Shown here piece by piece: positions 23,023 to 33,260 of a stretch of DNA of 64,000 nt. The notes under the pieces were generated by a model. The model saw nothing but the letters and a program-made list of their open reading frames with translations, did no database searches and had not been told where the DNA came from. Each line of letters opens with the position of its first letter. The first letter of the stretch is position 1. Source of the DNA: Isoetes taiwanensis (lineage: Eukaryota; Streptophyta; Lycopodiopsida; Isoetales; Isoetaceae). The translations under genes and the position numbers were made by a program. The stretch is from the NCBI GenBank assembly GCA_021234155.1, contig JAJEKV010000038.1, forward strand, positions 13,831,559 through 13,895,558. The letters run 5' to 3'.

Positions 23023-23908
23023 TTAATTCTCGAGACTCCGGTCTGATTGGATCACAAGAGAAGCCTCTCCTTTGATGACTTGTGCCTCAACTAGGTGTGC
23101 TTTTCTCCGATTTGTTCTTTCCCTCCAGGACAATCGACCGCGATAATGGCCATATTCAAAACAGTTTACGCATTGCCCTCTCTTGGCATAAACTTTCTTC
23201 GGACGTGCTCCTTTTGATCCTTCCACCTTCCCATCTGATTGCTTTTTGTAATGAGGCTTCTTATCTTGCCTCCCTCGCAAGCATGGCTTGTGATGGCTTG
23301 AATCCTCCACTTTGTCTTTCAAGCGCATCTCTTTCTAAAAAAAGCTTAGAGACGGCATCATCCCATGAAAGACTACTTTGAGCTGTCAAGAAATCAACAA
23401 AGTTTTCCCATGAATTGGGAAGAGAAGCATATAACTGGAGCTTTTGTTGCCCTCCCGAACGCATACTTGGAATCGGCTGCCGCCAACATATCAAACATCT
23501 CCTTCATTTGATTTATGTGTGTATTCGGATCAGCTCCTTCCACATACTTGCAATTCCTAACTGTGTATATAAATGCATAACTTCACCTACTGTTTTGGTG
23601 CCATACTTATCTTCAAGCCAAATCCAAAGAGAATAGCTGCCTCGATCCACATCTACTTGCATGACTATGGCTCTGGAAAGACACATACATATGCAAGCCA
23701 TTGCTCTATTATCACGGCGCTGCGAATCCTTTTGAAGCTTGATTTGAGCTGCTGTCCCAGATTCTCTCGGTTTAGTTTCAGACCCATCCACTATATCCCA
23801 GACATCCTCTGCCATTAGATATAACTTCATGGATTTCTTCCAGCCTTGAAACCCTTTGCCATCAAACATAGGTGGCTTCAGAATTGCTGATACAGATCTG
23901 GTCTCCAT
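23023..23908 (-). pseudogene. Copia gag, frame-broken as read
   Basis: ATG at 23908 (METRSVSAILKPP) suits the start, 86 bases after the primer site; an upstream GTG in the same frame is less likely. Next come FDGKGFQGWKKSMKLYLMAE, YSLWIWLEDKYGTKT, and in a second frame SLPNSWENFVDFL, all typical of copia gag. The zinc knuckle reads CVNCFEYGHYRGRL: the first Cys-Cys-His are present and the last Cys is lost through a local frame slip (a TGTCC codon pair follows in the next frame). Breaks lie near 23500 and 23300. Confidence 0.85.
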
Positions 23909-23993
23909 GACCTTCTCCTGCTCAGATAAGTATTCTTCCAGAATTGTTCTCCCAAGTTCCTCTATTGTCGAACTTCCCTTCACATACCAATAG

Positions 23994-24005
23994 GCTCTGA
24001 TACCA
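23994..24005 (-). other. Copia primer-binding site (initiator Met tRNA)
   Basis: On the minus strand tggtatcagagc directly follows the 5' LTR. It is complementary to the 3' end of plant initiator Met tRNA, the usual primer of copia elements. Confidence 0.93.
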
Positions 24006-24296
24006 TGTTGGAAAACGTATCAGCTATGGACTGATACAAACCTGCAGCACAGAGTGAGCCAAAGCGGAAGCAAGATCGGAAGAGACACAATAGGAATAGA
24101 ATAGGAACAATCTGGATGTTCTATGTATTGCATGTAATCTATAAGTACATGGAATGAATGGCACTGAAAGGCCAACAGCCGGAAACAGAAGGCCAAAGGC
24201 CAGAGATGTACATGACGTACTTCTAATGTACTCTAATGTACATCAATGTATCTAATGTAGATCAATGTACTCTAATGTACAGCTTGAATTCTAACA
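24006..24296 (-). repeat. Copia 5' LTR
   Basis: 291 bp, no difference seen from the LTR at 19502-19792. Because the element is on the minus strand, this is the promoter-bearing LTR. Identity implies a short time since insertion. Confidence 0.93.
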
Positions 24297-24349
24297 GTTA
24301 CTTCTCATTTGATATTACTCTGGCGATGTCGCCCTTACTCCACCATGGA

Positions 24350-25150
24350 TGGCTCTGTTTCAGACAGGTGACTTGGAAATTTTCAGAGTATTTGGGCCTT
24401 TCAGTGGGATAATCTTACTGGATCATTTCCTATTTTCTTACGAAATCTGAGACAGCTCAAATATATCCAGCTTTATGTAAGTAAATTCACAGATAGAATT
24501 ACAAGAACGTTTGGAAACATCAGCAAATTTTGGATTTAAGACATAATTTGCTGAACATTCCTTCTTCGATTTCAACCTGAAGAGTCTTGATCTCTCTAAC
24601 AATATGTCATCTCGTAGGGTTGCAGCTCAATCAGATCGTGCCTAATGAGTTCATAGTGCTTAAAGGCAAGTTGCAATCTTTTATTCTTCTTGACATGCTG
24701 GATGCGACTCAAAATCAACTGCAAGGAGATATTCCAATGGGGATATTCAAACACATCAACTTGTTACGCAATGTATTTATCTCTCACTCAGATTCACCAC
24801 CATTCATTTCTCCTATGTGGACGCGTTCTGCACAACTTCTTCACAAGAAGACCGCGATCTACTTTCGACTATTATCGGGCACATTACCCGAGTCTCCCCA
24901 AGAACAAAATCACCGGCCTTATTCCTTCATACATGCAAGAAGTGACTAAGCTCAAGATGCCCTACATGTCTTTCGAACATTTCGTAATCGATTGATTCAA
25001 GTACATACCATCTTCAATGTGGAATTGCCACCGCCAAGGGAGTTGGAGTTGGCAAATAACCAGATCCATGGAGTGACCCCAAAAGCCCTTGGAAACATAA
25101 GCAAACCTAAAGCGTGGCAGATCTTCAATAAGTTGACAAGTGCCATCTTC
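24350..25150 (+). pseudogene. LRR receptor-like protein pseudogene (copy A)
   Basis: Plus-strand frames show plant leucine-rich repeats in several registers: NLTGSFPIFLRNLRQLKYIQ (about 24410-24470), LDATQNQLQGDIPMGIFKHI (about 24700-24760), PKNKITGLIPSYMQEVTKL (about 24895-24955) and LELANNQIHGVTPKALGNIS (about 25043-25102). These fit the NxLxGxIPxxLxxLxxLxxL repeat of receptor kinases and receptor-like proteins. Stops and shifts separate them, and no kinase or membrane segment is seen. Copy B (48300-49100) is broken in similar places. Confidence 0.72.
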
Positions 25151-25982
25151 CAAAAGAGATAATGAAGCCAATCTAAGATCTCCGAATTGAGAGGGTCCAT
25201 CGGGGGTGATAAATATCCTTTGCGTCATCCAAGGAAAATATAGGATTTTGTGGCTTCCCATTCCCTTCTATCATCCTTGTTAAACACAAGAAAACCAATG
25301 CAAGCTAGTCCTCTCAAGACAAGGAGACATTCAATAATAATACTTAGTAAATTTAAGATAGCAATCTTACGACATTGTTCAAATCTTGATTCTATCAAGA
25401 CTGGTCATAATGATTCGCCATGCAAAAAAATGGACTTTGCATCGTGTTCTACAAATGCTGATTTTGTGTCCTTTTCACAAAGTGGGAAATGCTTTACTAT
25501 CATTGTGCTTTGATCCTCTAATTATGTTCATACTTCTTCTCCAAAAAAAATTTAGGCGTAATATTGTTTGCTGGTTTGAATCAGTTACAAAACCGTTACT
25601 CAGGTGGCGTAATGCGCAGAAAATTCGTTCTATCCTATAGGGAGGAGAAAAGGGGAATATTTCAATAACAATAACCTTTTTAAGAAAACATTTAACAAGA
25701 ATCAAAGTGCATATACCTATATTTGAAGCTCCAAAACCCCGCGATCCGAGATACACGGAATAAAAGGAAACTATAGGCATAAAGTGGGGTGATGGATTAA
25801 ACAAATCCCGTTATTTTACTATTATTAGCATAGATATTTAGCCTACAACGTAGATATTATAAAAAAGTACGCTGCGTTTTTAGCAAATGGGCACATTCAT
25901 GGAAGCGAAAGGGACTAAATATAAGACACGGGCGATGTAACAAAATGGGCATTGTTTAAAAGCGATCCGAGCTTGGGGAGAG
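25151..25982. other. Upstream region of the Dof-like gene (copy A)
   Basis: No gene recognised. A TATA-like taaatataag lies at about 25916-25925, some 60 bases before the ATG at 25983. Many differences from copy B fall on CAG/CTG. Confidence 0.4.
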
Positions 25983-26758
25983 ATGGCGACAACAAAGATG
26001 GAGATGGCGAAGGAGATATGCAAGAAATACAATAGATGTTTTCCTTGTCCAAACCGCTTAAGCTACGAAACAAGGTTCGATTTCTTCAACAACAAGAGCA
26101 TCCGCAAGGGCGTTTCAAGTGTAAGCAGGCCAAAGGAACAAAGAAGGGATTCAAAAGCGAGCAGACGAAAAAAAAGAAGGCGAACTTGAAAAACGGCAAA
26201 GCATGACTCACCGTTTTCCGCCCATGGGCAAAATTAGAGACATGAGCTACAAGAAATTCGTGCGCGATTGTCCGAGCTAGGCATGGAGCAAAAAGCTCGG
26301 GTTCTGTCCCCCCGCCGCCAAAATGGAGGTGGAAATTCGCCTACAAGTGCAGGAGCTTGAAACCGACGAAGCATTGGAGTCAGGCGATAGTTGTAGTGGA
26401 AACGGTAACCCTAATTCTAGTTTTGATTCTGGAGACGAGTATGAGTGGCAAGAATGTGAATTTCTCCCAAATCTGGCGCCAAACCTGGTTCCAGATATTG
26501 TTGTTGCTCTTCCATCCTTTGATCCAAATATGCCTCTAAATATGGCGGAATCGTGGGATCTAATCTTATAACTGCAATATTAGTCCAAACAGCTGTTGGC
26601 AAAATTTGCCAGAATTTGAAGAACTTGATGGCTCATATTCTACAGATTTTGACAATGAGAAATTTTTGTGGAGTCCACAATACCCCACTATGATGGAGTT
26701 GCTAGAATGTGAAGATTCTCGTCTCTCATTTGATCAGCAATATACAATGGTATTATGA
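25983..26758 (+). pseudogene. Dof-like zinc-finger gene, broken as read (copy A)
   Basis: Same gene as 49924-50694. The start (MATTKMEMAKEICKKYNRCF) and end (YTMVL) are kept. As read, Cys25 is Arg (ccgc for ctgc at about 26057), a frame slip occurs at 26101 (atccgcaagg for atctggcaagg), a stop follows near 26278 (ccgagctag for ccggagctagg), and tccccccgccgcc replaces tccctgctcgcc near 26307. Nearly all these changes turn CTG or neighbouring bases into CCG, so the gene may be intact in the plant. Confidence 0.7.
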
Positions 26759-27386
26759 TAACATTTTGAGCTCTTGGGGTTTCTCTTATGCATCCCACAT
26801 AAGGTTTTTTCATCCAAGCACCCTTTGGTCATCATTTATTGGAAACAGAAGTTTGTTGCTCATTTTTTGTATGTATAAAGATATTTTTCAAGTTGAATAT
26901 GGCATTTTCATGTCTTCTCTAGTGTCTTTGAATCTCTTACACAATTGACAATTCTGTTGACGATGTCGAAGAAGCAGTGCCACTAGGAACTTGATGTCCA
27001 AAGATGCTATAAGCTAGCGGATTCTATCTATTTGAAGAAGGAATCTATATCAAATGTATGTTTGGTGATGCTTACCTGTTGACAACGTCAAAGAAGCAGT
27101 GCCACTAGGAACTTGATGTCCAAAAATTTTCCAAAAAAAAAAGAAATACCGAAAATGGTAGGAAGTTCAACTTACATGGTGACTTAGAGATCCAAATTTT
27201 GGCATTTCGTAACTCAGTGGATATTGGACAGCAGAGTTCATTCAAGGCATTTAGACATATAATGCTAATTCTCAATCGTTGTGCGGAATAGTACCACAAA
27301 ATTTTCTAGTGTATCGAGAATGTACAAAAAGCGAATTTCTACACAAAAACGAGGACTGGGTTAAGCATCAAACCTTGTAAGGCATA
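26759..27386. other. 3' region of the Dof-like gene and end of copy A
   Basis: Likely 3' untranslated sequence followed by a 45-bp motif (gaagcagtgccactaggaac) that occurs at about 26970 and 27093. Homology to copy B stops at 27248. From there to 27386 nothing is recognised. Confidence 0.45.
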
Positions 27387-27416
27387 CTAGAAACGTGTGC
27401 CCGGCGATGCCGGGCA
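27387..27416 (-). mobile_element. Helitron-type 3' terminus, minus orientation; element extends rightward
   Basis: Read on the minus strand: a perfect 8-bp stem tgcccggc/gccgggca with a 3-base loop (27398-27416), 7 bases, then CTAG (27387-27390) followed by host T (plus-strand A at 27386). This is the canonical Helitron 3' end. The 5' TC end, expected to the right as GA before T, was not identified, so the length is unknown. Confidence 0.6.
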
Positions 27417-29179
27417 TTAGTCCTAGACTTATGGAATCGGTAGATGTATGTAATAGAATTTTTAGGTGGAACAAAAATCTGTAGATGTAATTGTGTAAGT
27501 ACTTGTAATGTAATGGGTAGACATAATGGAAATGTGTAAAGCTTAGGTTATTGGTTTGTGATAGTTTAGAGCATTATGGAAGATGGAATTGTGCGTGTGA
27601 TTTCATAGTATCTAATCTAAGTTGTAGTGTAAGTTTGCAAACCCAAAATCATAGTAGTGCACACCATATGCATAACCATTGAGAAAAATACTCATGTGCG
27701 TGGGAGTTGACATGATGTCACTGAAATTTGTTCTAGAGGGGTAATAAACATAAAAGGGAAAATTAAATTGTAAAGGGTTCCTCAAAACAAATAATGGCAA
27801 ACCTTAGAGTCTCGAATTTAGATGTTTGTAGCATTTAGTCATATGGCCTATGGTTCTATAAGTGTAATCAAATTTAAGAAAGAAAGAACTTAATTCTCAA
27901 AATTTGCATTCACAAACTTAATTCTGCATTGTTTAGTATTATTCATGCTTAAAATATTTGTTCTTGCAAATCAATGGCTGCAATTTCATAATAAGAGAAA
28001 ATAACCGATGATAAGAGTGCAAATCAATGGCCGCAATTTCATAATAAGAGAAAACAACCGATAATAAGAGAAGGGAAATTTGATACTAATTCTCTGACCC
28101 CTAGCTCTGAAAACATCATTTAACACCTGCATACTCTTGCAAATTATGGAACGCCATTATATCTAAGGCACAATGACATTTATTTACTCTTTTAATCCAC
28201 CTACAAATACCATTATGCATATCCAGTCCACACATTCGCGATCCAGTTTACATATTAGTACTTGCATGTCATTCATCTAATTGTGGTTTGATTTGCAAAG
28301 TTATGTTTTCCATGGAGCCCAAAGTGTGAAAATATTTAGGTTTAGGAAGGTCGGGCATTAACTATCTTTAAAAGGATTGAGCATTAACCATGCTCACGTG
28401 GAATGTGTAGGAAATTCCAATTCCAGCAAATCTTGCTTACTTGTATCAAGAGAATAAAAATGTGCACTTCGTTTGCCAAATCCATCACAGTCAGTCTGGT
28501 TTTGAGCTTTAAACAACTAATTAAAACGTGAACTACCTGAGCCCTTTGCACATAGCTAGTCTACATTAAGAAATAGATCTTGCAAGGTTCAGGCAAACAA
28601 ACTGCTTTAATATTGCAAATACATTTCTCAATCAAGGATCACATCCATTGTGCATCCACTTCATATATATACTGCAACGCTGCGCCAAAGGAACTGCCTT
28701 TGATGGTTGTTATTCAATCATGAAGAGAAGAATAAATGCAATAGCTAATTTTAATGATCAGGTAAATGTTTCTGCAGGGTGCAGCAGATCAGCCCTCGGG
28801 TAAAGAGCAAAAATGGGAAATCTAAGATTTAAAATAACATAATATTCAAAACTTAAGAATATGTGATCATATAAAAATGTTAGCTACATGCCCAGTGACG
28901 TAGTGAACCTGTTGCGACAATTCTTGTTTCTAATTCTGATATAGAACCCAAGATGAAGATTAAGGCAAAAAGGTAAAATCAAGATTTCAAAACCCTATAA
29001 CACCTAACAAGCTATAAAAAAGTTACCTTAGGAAATAGCTCAAATATCAGAAGCAATGTGACCTAGATAACACACTGCCTAGCATAGCAACATCCTCCTT
29101 ATGTGCATACCATTATTCCTGTAATGGCCAATCACCCATCTTAGTAGCACTGATTCTGTACTATAGCAGCAGATCTATG
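27417..29179. other. Spacer between the two copies, no gene
   Basis: AT-rich. It may be partly the body of the Helitron at 27387. Positions 27966-28072 are a 53-bp unit repeated twice (aaatcaatgg, then gcaatttcataataagag). The right part could be homologous to sequence left of base 1, which cannot be seen. Confidence 0.5.
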
Positions 29180-30478
29180 TACCTTCATGGTCAAACCTAC
29201 TTAAGCAAAATGTAAAGTCAGACATCAACTCTCCATGTACATGCACTGAAAAAATAATAAAGCAAAATGTAAAGTCAGACATCAACTCTCCATGTACATG
29301 CACCGAAAAAATAATCAATATAGATAGATGGATGTACCTTCGAGCACTGGACTATAGCAGTGAATGTGTGTGTAATGTCCTCTAGCTGCTTGCTTATGAC
29401 CAGTTAGCCTGCACAATAAAATAAGAATATTAGGACAAAACATAAAGCATTGTCTCACGCAATCAGAAGTCCTTATCATCAGCCATTATAGAAGCATGTT
29501 GAAGTGAATACAAACTAACTAAACAGAGAACTCATATTTTAAAAACGTTTAATTTTGTCCCAAATAATGGACTATATAGAGTTAATCCCCTCAAGGATAA
29601 CCCAATCATAATGTTCCATCCATGATATTACAGCTGATCAGGACATTTCTTATTTTAAATATGTTTTATCTTCGTTGCATTTTAAGTGTGTTATTACTGT
29701 CATTATGTGCAATGTTATGGGCTTATTACTACGATTATTGTCCAATATTATATGCATTTGGTGCATGGAAAGAAGTATAGTCCCAGCATATAATGCCCTG
29801 CAACTCCATTGAGCACCTGTCAATAAAGCAATTTATTACCGTTTCAAAATATTTTTACACTTGAAATGACAGAGCCACATATACCTTCGTTGCATATATT
29901 TTGATCCCGCATAATAAAGGACAAACACTTCAGTCATAGCTATTCATGGCTATTTAGTTGTTATAAAGGACTACAAACATTGTCTGGACACTATTCCTTG
30001 CTTAATGCTATCAGCCATGCAAATCTTTGTTTGAGAGCTTTCTTGACAAATAAGGGGATGGGTAAAAAAGAGGGAAAATCATCCTATAGGACAAGAAATT
30101 AAGTCGCGCGCACATTATGAGCGGAATCTAGTACACATGACTTGCTATCTCTCAATGGCATTAATTCAACTAAGGGAAACTACATAATCACATAAAATAT
30201 TTAGCAAGCAGAACTTTACTCTGAGCATGTGGAAAAGAAAGTATAAAATATAAATCTACCATATGAAATATTTAGCAAGCAGAACGTTACTATGAGCATG
30301 TGAAAGAAGTATAAAATACAAATCTAACCTTTCGAAAAATGTGATGCCCGATAAGCTTGATCATTACAAAAATAGCACATAGCCAGCAAGTGCATATTCG
30401 TCTGAAACGAAAAGCTTATTTGCATGAGAACTTGATAAAGAAAAACCCAATAACAGGTCGCTACTTTCGGGACTAAAT
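29180..30478. other. Noncoding, counterpart of 1-1296
   Basis: Same content as the start of copy A with both short tandem duplications. Some changes fall on CAG/CTG (for example acagctgatc at about 29630 against acaatttgatc). Confidence 0.6.
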
Positions 30479-30509
30479 GAATAGAATAGAATAGAATAGA
30501 ATAGAATAG
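30479..30509. repeat. (GAATA)n microsatellite, LINE tail (copy B)
   Basis: Six units, one more than in copy A, followed by seven T. Confidence 0.85.
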
Positions 30510-31613
30510 TTTTTTTAACGTCCACGGAGACCAATAGGTCATGGGACCCATACAATGGGCTAGTACAATCATTATTACTAGGATTAAAAAACCCCTGCCT
30601 CGAAAGGTTTTCAAGGGAAAAACCTTTGCAGTAATGATGATACTAGACAAACTTAGATAATGACTACTGAGGGTTCAGTAATTGCAGACGTTTATCTAGA
30701 ACCTCAAGTATGTATAATGCCAAGTCATGCACAGATGGTGCGCTGAGAAGTTGTGGAAGCGTGGAATGGAATGCTAAGGTCGAAAAATGAGTCCGGACTA
30801 TCTCAAAAGTAGGGCAACTCAGAAGAGTATGGCTTTCATCTTCAATAAAATGGTGAATCGGGCACATAGTCTCGCTTCGCTGGCAATTGTGGCCGCTCCC
30901 ATCTACCGCCTCAATCAGAACTGTGGGACCCCGCAGGCGAATTGATGCAATAGCTACAAGCTTGTTCCTGGACAATGAAGCAAGCAAATAAGCTTGGGGC
31001 CCTTGTGCCAAAGTGGGATTTATGTGTGCATGATAATGACCAGCCACTTGGGCGAAGTCAAGGTCCCATATCTTTTGAGAAAAGCGACCATTAAGATATT
31101 GTTGCAAAAGCTCGGGATCGAATCGCAAGCATCGTGCGGTGCTCGGTTGCAAGCCCAACGGGCAAACCATGTAGTGCAATGCTCTTTCCAACATCGTTTC
31201 AAACGCTGAGGAGATTCAGCCATGGCAAGTGCAAGAACATGATACCTAACATCATCCATGTGGTGCACCTTGCAGATATAGTGGAGATGGCGCTTCATGG
31301 CAGAATGTTGAAGAGGCCAAAAACTTGTCTCTTGTAAAAGAATAGCATAGGGCACCGTTGTTTTATCTCCAAGGCTGTAAGTGAGAAAGCACTTTTGCAC
31401 CCGCTCCAAGCTCTCCCAAGCACTAGCACTAATGGCAGGCCCCCACACTTCAGAACCATACAGTAAAACAGGCTCTACCAAAGCCCGAAACAAGTGGGCT
31501 TTCCGTGGATGCAAGATGCCACAATGTACATTACATTGGAATGAATTCTTTAAAAGTAAATAAGCGCACCTAAACTCAGAAAGCAGGTCCATCTTGTTAT
31601 CTGCAACAAACAC
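30510..31613 (-). mobile_element. 5'-truncated LINE fragment, RT C-terminal region (copy B)
   Basis: A minus-strand frame at 31020-31613 runs from DLLSEFRCAYLLLKNSFQC through LVEPVLLYGSEVWGPAISAS to the conserved basic stretch SAMKRHLHYICKVHHMDDVR. A second frame (30664-31194) continues with QQYLNGRFSQKIWD and the zinc-binding segment MCPIHHFIEDESHTLLSCP. Two frames overlap at 31020-31194, so a single shift joins them. The catalytic part of the RT is missing. The 3' end carries the 16-base tail shared with the SINE. Confidence 0.8.
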
Positions 31614-32540
31614 AATTTTTGAGCTTCAAGAAATTTAAACCAAAGCAAAAGTATAGATCATAAGTCTTTGAGTTTTCAAATACATAGCATGCAAGGCTAA
31701 TGAATTTTATGCACTAGTATCATATCAGCAAACCTTAATGGGCTGGTGACAAAGCACGAATTCATCTCCCTGAAAGTCATGCAACACAAATCCAGCTCCA
31801 TGAAAATCCTGCAAATAGTATTTGTCAGAGCTAGTGGTTGTCAGGGCTCATTGATCATAGAATATGGGCATTTCTGCAGTGTAAACAAATATAGGGAAAT
31901 GATCTGAAGTAATAGCCTGCGAATAAAGGAAGGAACAGGGAAGTAGCCTCACCTGCAGCCAGATTCGATGGCTTGCTCCAAAAGTTGAATGAGGGCTCTA
32001 AAATTCTGCAAAAGAAGGTAGAACCAGTAAGAGCATAGCTTTCATGCTTTGGGAGGCCAGAATAAAACGAACCTTGGGGTTCAGGGAAGAGATATCCAAA
32101 TCGTCAGGGATCACCAAGCAACCTTTCCTTATCTATTCGTACCTTTCCTTATCTATTCGTATCTGTAATCGCTTTACCTTCCTGGAAATTTCGAAAGTTC
32201 AAAGGCATCTCATTTGACAATAGAAAGCTTGAGATAACTTAAGTTAACTTAGAATAGTACCTGAGCTTCTTCCAGACTCTGCCATAGCTGAGCGTTTTCC
32301 AACAGGCAAAATCATTCTCAGGTATAAACGTCATGCAAATGGAAGCAATCTCAATGGTTAGTATGAGCCAAAATAAAAGATAACCTGAAGGATTAAATCA
32401 TGCACATCTTGCCGCATCAAGAAAAGCCATCGCCATAGGTAGCCGCTGCGCTTTCATTCTTCCAATTTTTTTGAGCTACAGGTCGTCTGGAGTGGTTTGA
32501 AATTGACGCATATAACCAAAATGTCTCGCAAGGGGGGAAG

Positions 32541-32574
32541 GGAACGCCGCATGCGGCGTTACATGCGGCGTTCC
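32541..32574. repeat. GC-rich inverted repeat / hairpin (copy B)
   Basis: Same sequence as 3361-3394: 13-bp stem, 8-base loop. Confidence 0.8.
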
Positions 32575-33114
32575 TTGGCACGAAAACCAACGCCCTCCCA
32601 TTTTAAAAAAGAAGATAATACATACTTTCTAGTTTAAACCATGTGAATATTTTTATAATTCCACCTATTATGATGTCTACCATACTCTCTATTCTGGTCT
32701 CTAATTTACTGTATTCACATTTGCCCTCATTTGTTCCCTATCATATAGCTCATGATTGCTTGTTTTTAAAATAGATACATCTTATCTTACTTGATAAAGC
32801 CAGAAGAACATGGATTAGCATTAGAAACGATCTCGCAAGACAATCCATGACATGTTTGATATGATTATGGCATCACATGCATTGGTGAAGTTTAAGGGTG
32901 AAACAAGTATCTTGGCAGGATTTGGTTAGGATTTCAGCAATCGTTTTGTTGCAATTCTTCTGCATGTTCTAGAAATACACAATTCGACTACATTTGCTTC
33001 TATAAATGATGTCTAAAGGCGACAATGATCATATGGGTAATGTATAGAAGGAATCGCAACCAAGGCAGGCACACACAAGTTCTAATAGAAGCAGGAACAT
33101 TACAAGAACATGCA

Positions 33115-33260
33115 GCTCAAGCCATTGAGCTACTCATGAAACGCACTTGTGTCAACAAATACTCGATAGAGTTGCATCACAATAAGCATGCTCAAGCCAT
33201 GCACGCTCATGAAACGCGCTTGTGTCCAACAAACACTAGATAAAGTTGCATCACAATAAG
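33115..33260. repeat. 75-bp tandem duplication (copy B)
   Basis: Counterpart of 3935-4082. Confidence 0.75.

Larger units (their letters stand above)
19502..24296 (-). mobile_element. Ty1/copia LTR retrotransposon, complete in outline, recent
   Basis: A 4795-bp element on the minus strand: LTRs of 291 bp that I read as identical at 19502-19792 and 24006-24296, TG...CA ends, 5-bp target duplication gttac at 19497-19501 and 24297-24301, initiator-Met primer site, polypurine tract, and a gag-protease-integrase-RT-RNase H order typical of copia. Copy B lacks it and has the single gttac at 48254-48258. Reading frames are split in gag and integrase, but the RT-RNase H part is a 584-codon open frame. 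Several breaks sit on CTG/CAG sites, so the element may really be intact. Confidence 0.95.
1..27248. repeat. Copy A of a large direct duplication (partner 29180-51718)
   Basis: Base 1 onward matches base 29180 onward in the same orientation, and the match can be followed to 27248, where it reads ttcattcaaggc against ttcgttcaaggc near 51718. Order and orientation of all internal features agree. The main differences are the copia element at 19502-24296, an insertion near 12500-12948, a 61-bp gap near 9330, and many small changes at CAG/CTG. The left end is outside the window, so the true unit may be longer. It may be a real tandem duplication or two haplotypes joined in assembly. Confidence 0.93.

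Noticed and set aside
20443-23818. Plus-strand ORFs of 60-100 codons within the copia element
   Set aside because: They are antisense shadows of the minus-strand gag-pol frames, which carry clear domain motifs.
19502-24296. Absence of the copia element in copy B as an excision event
   Set aside because: LTR elements do not excise cleanly; loss would leave a solo LTR and both target repeats. Copy B has one gttac and no LTR, so it was never occupied.
27966-28072. CRISPR-like repeat
   Set aside because: Only two adjacent 53-bp units with no spacers; a simple tandem duplication in plant DNA.
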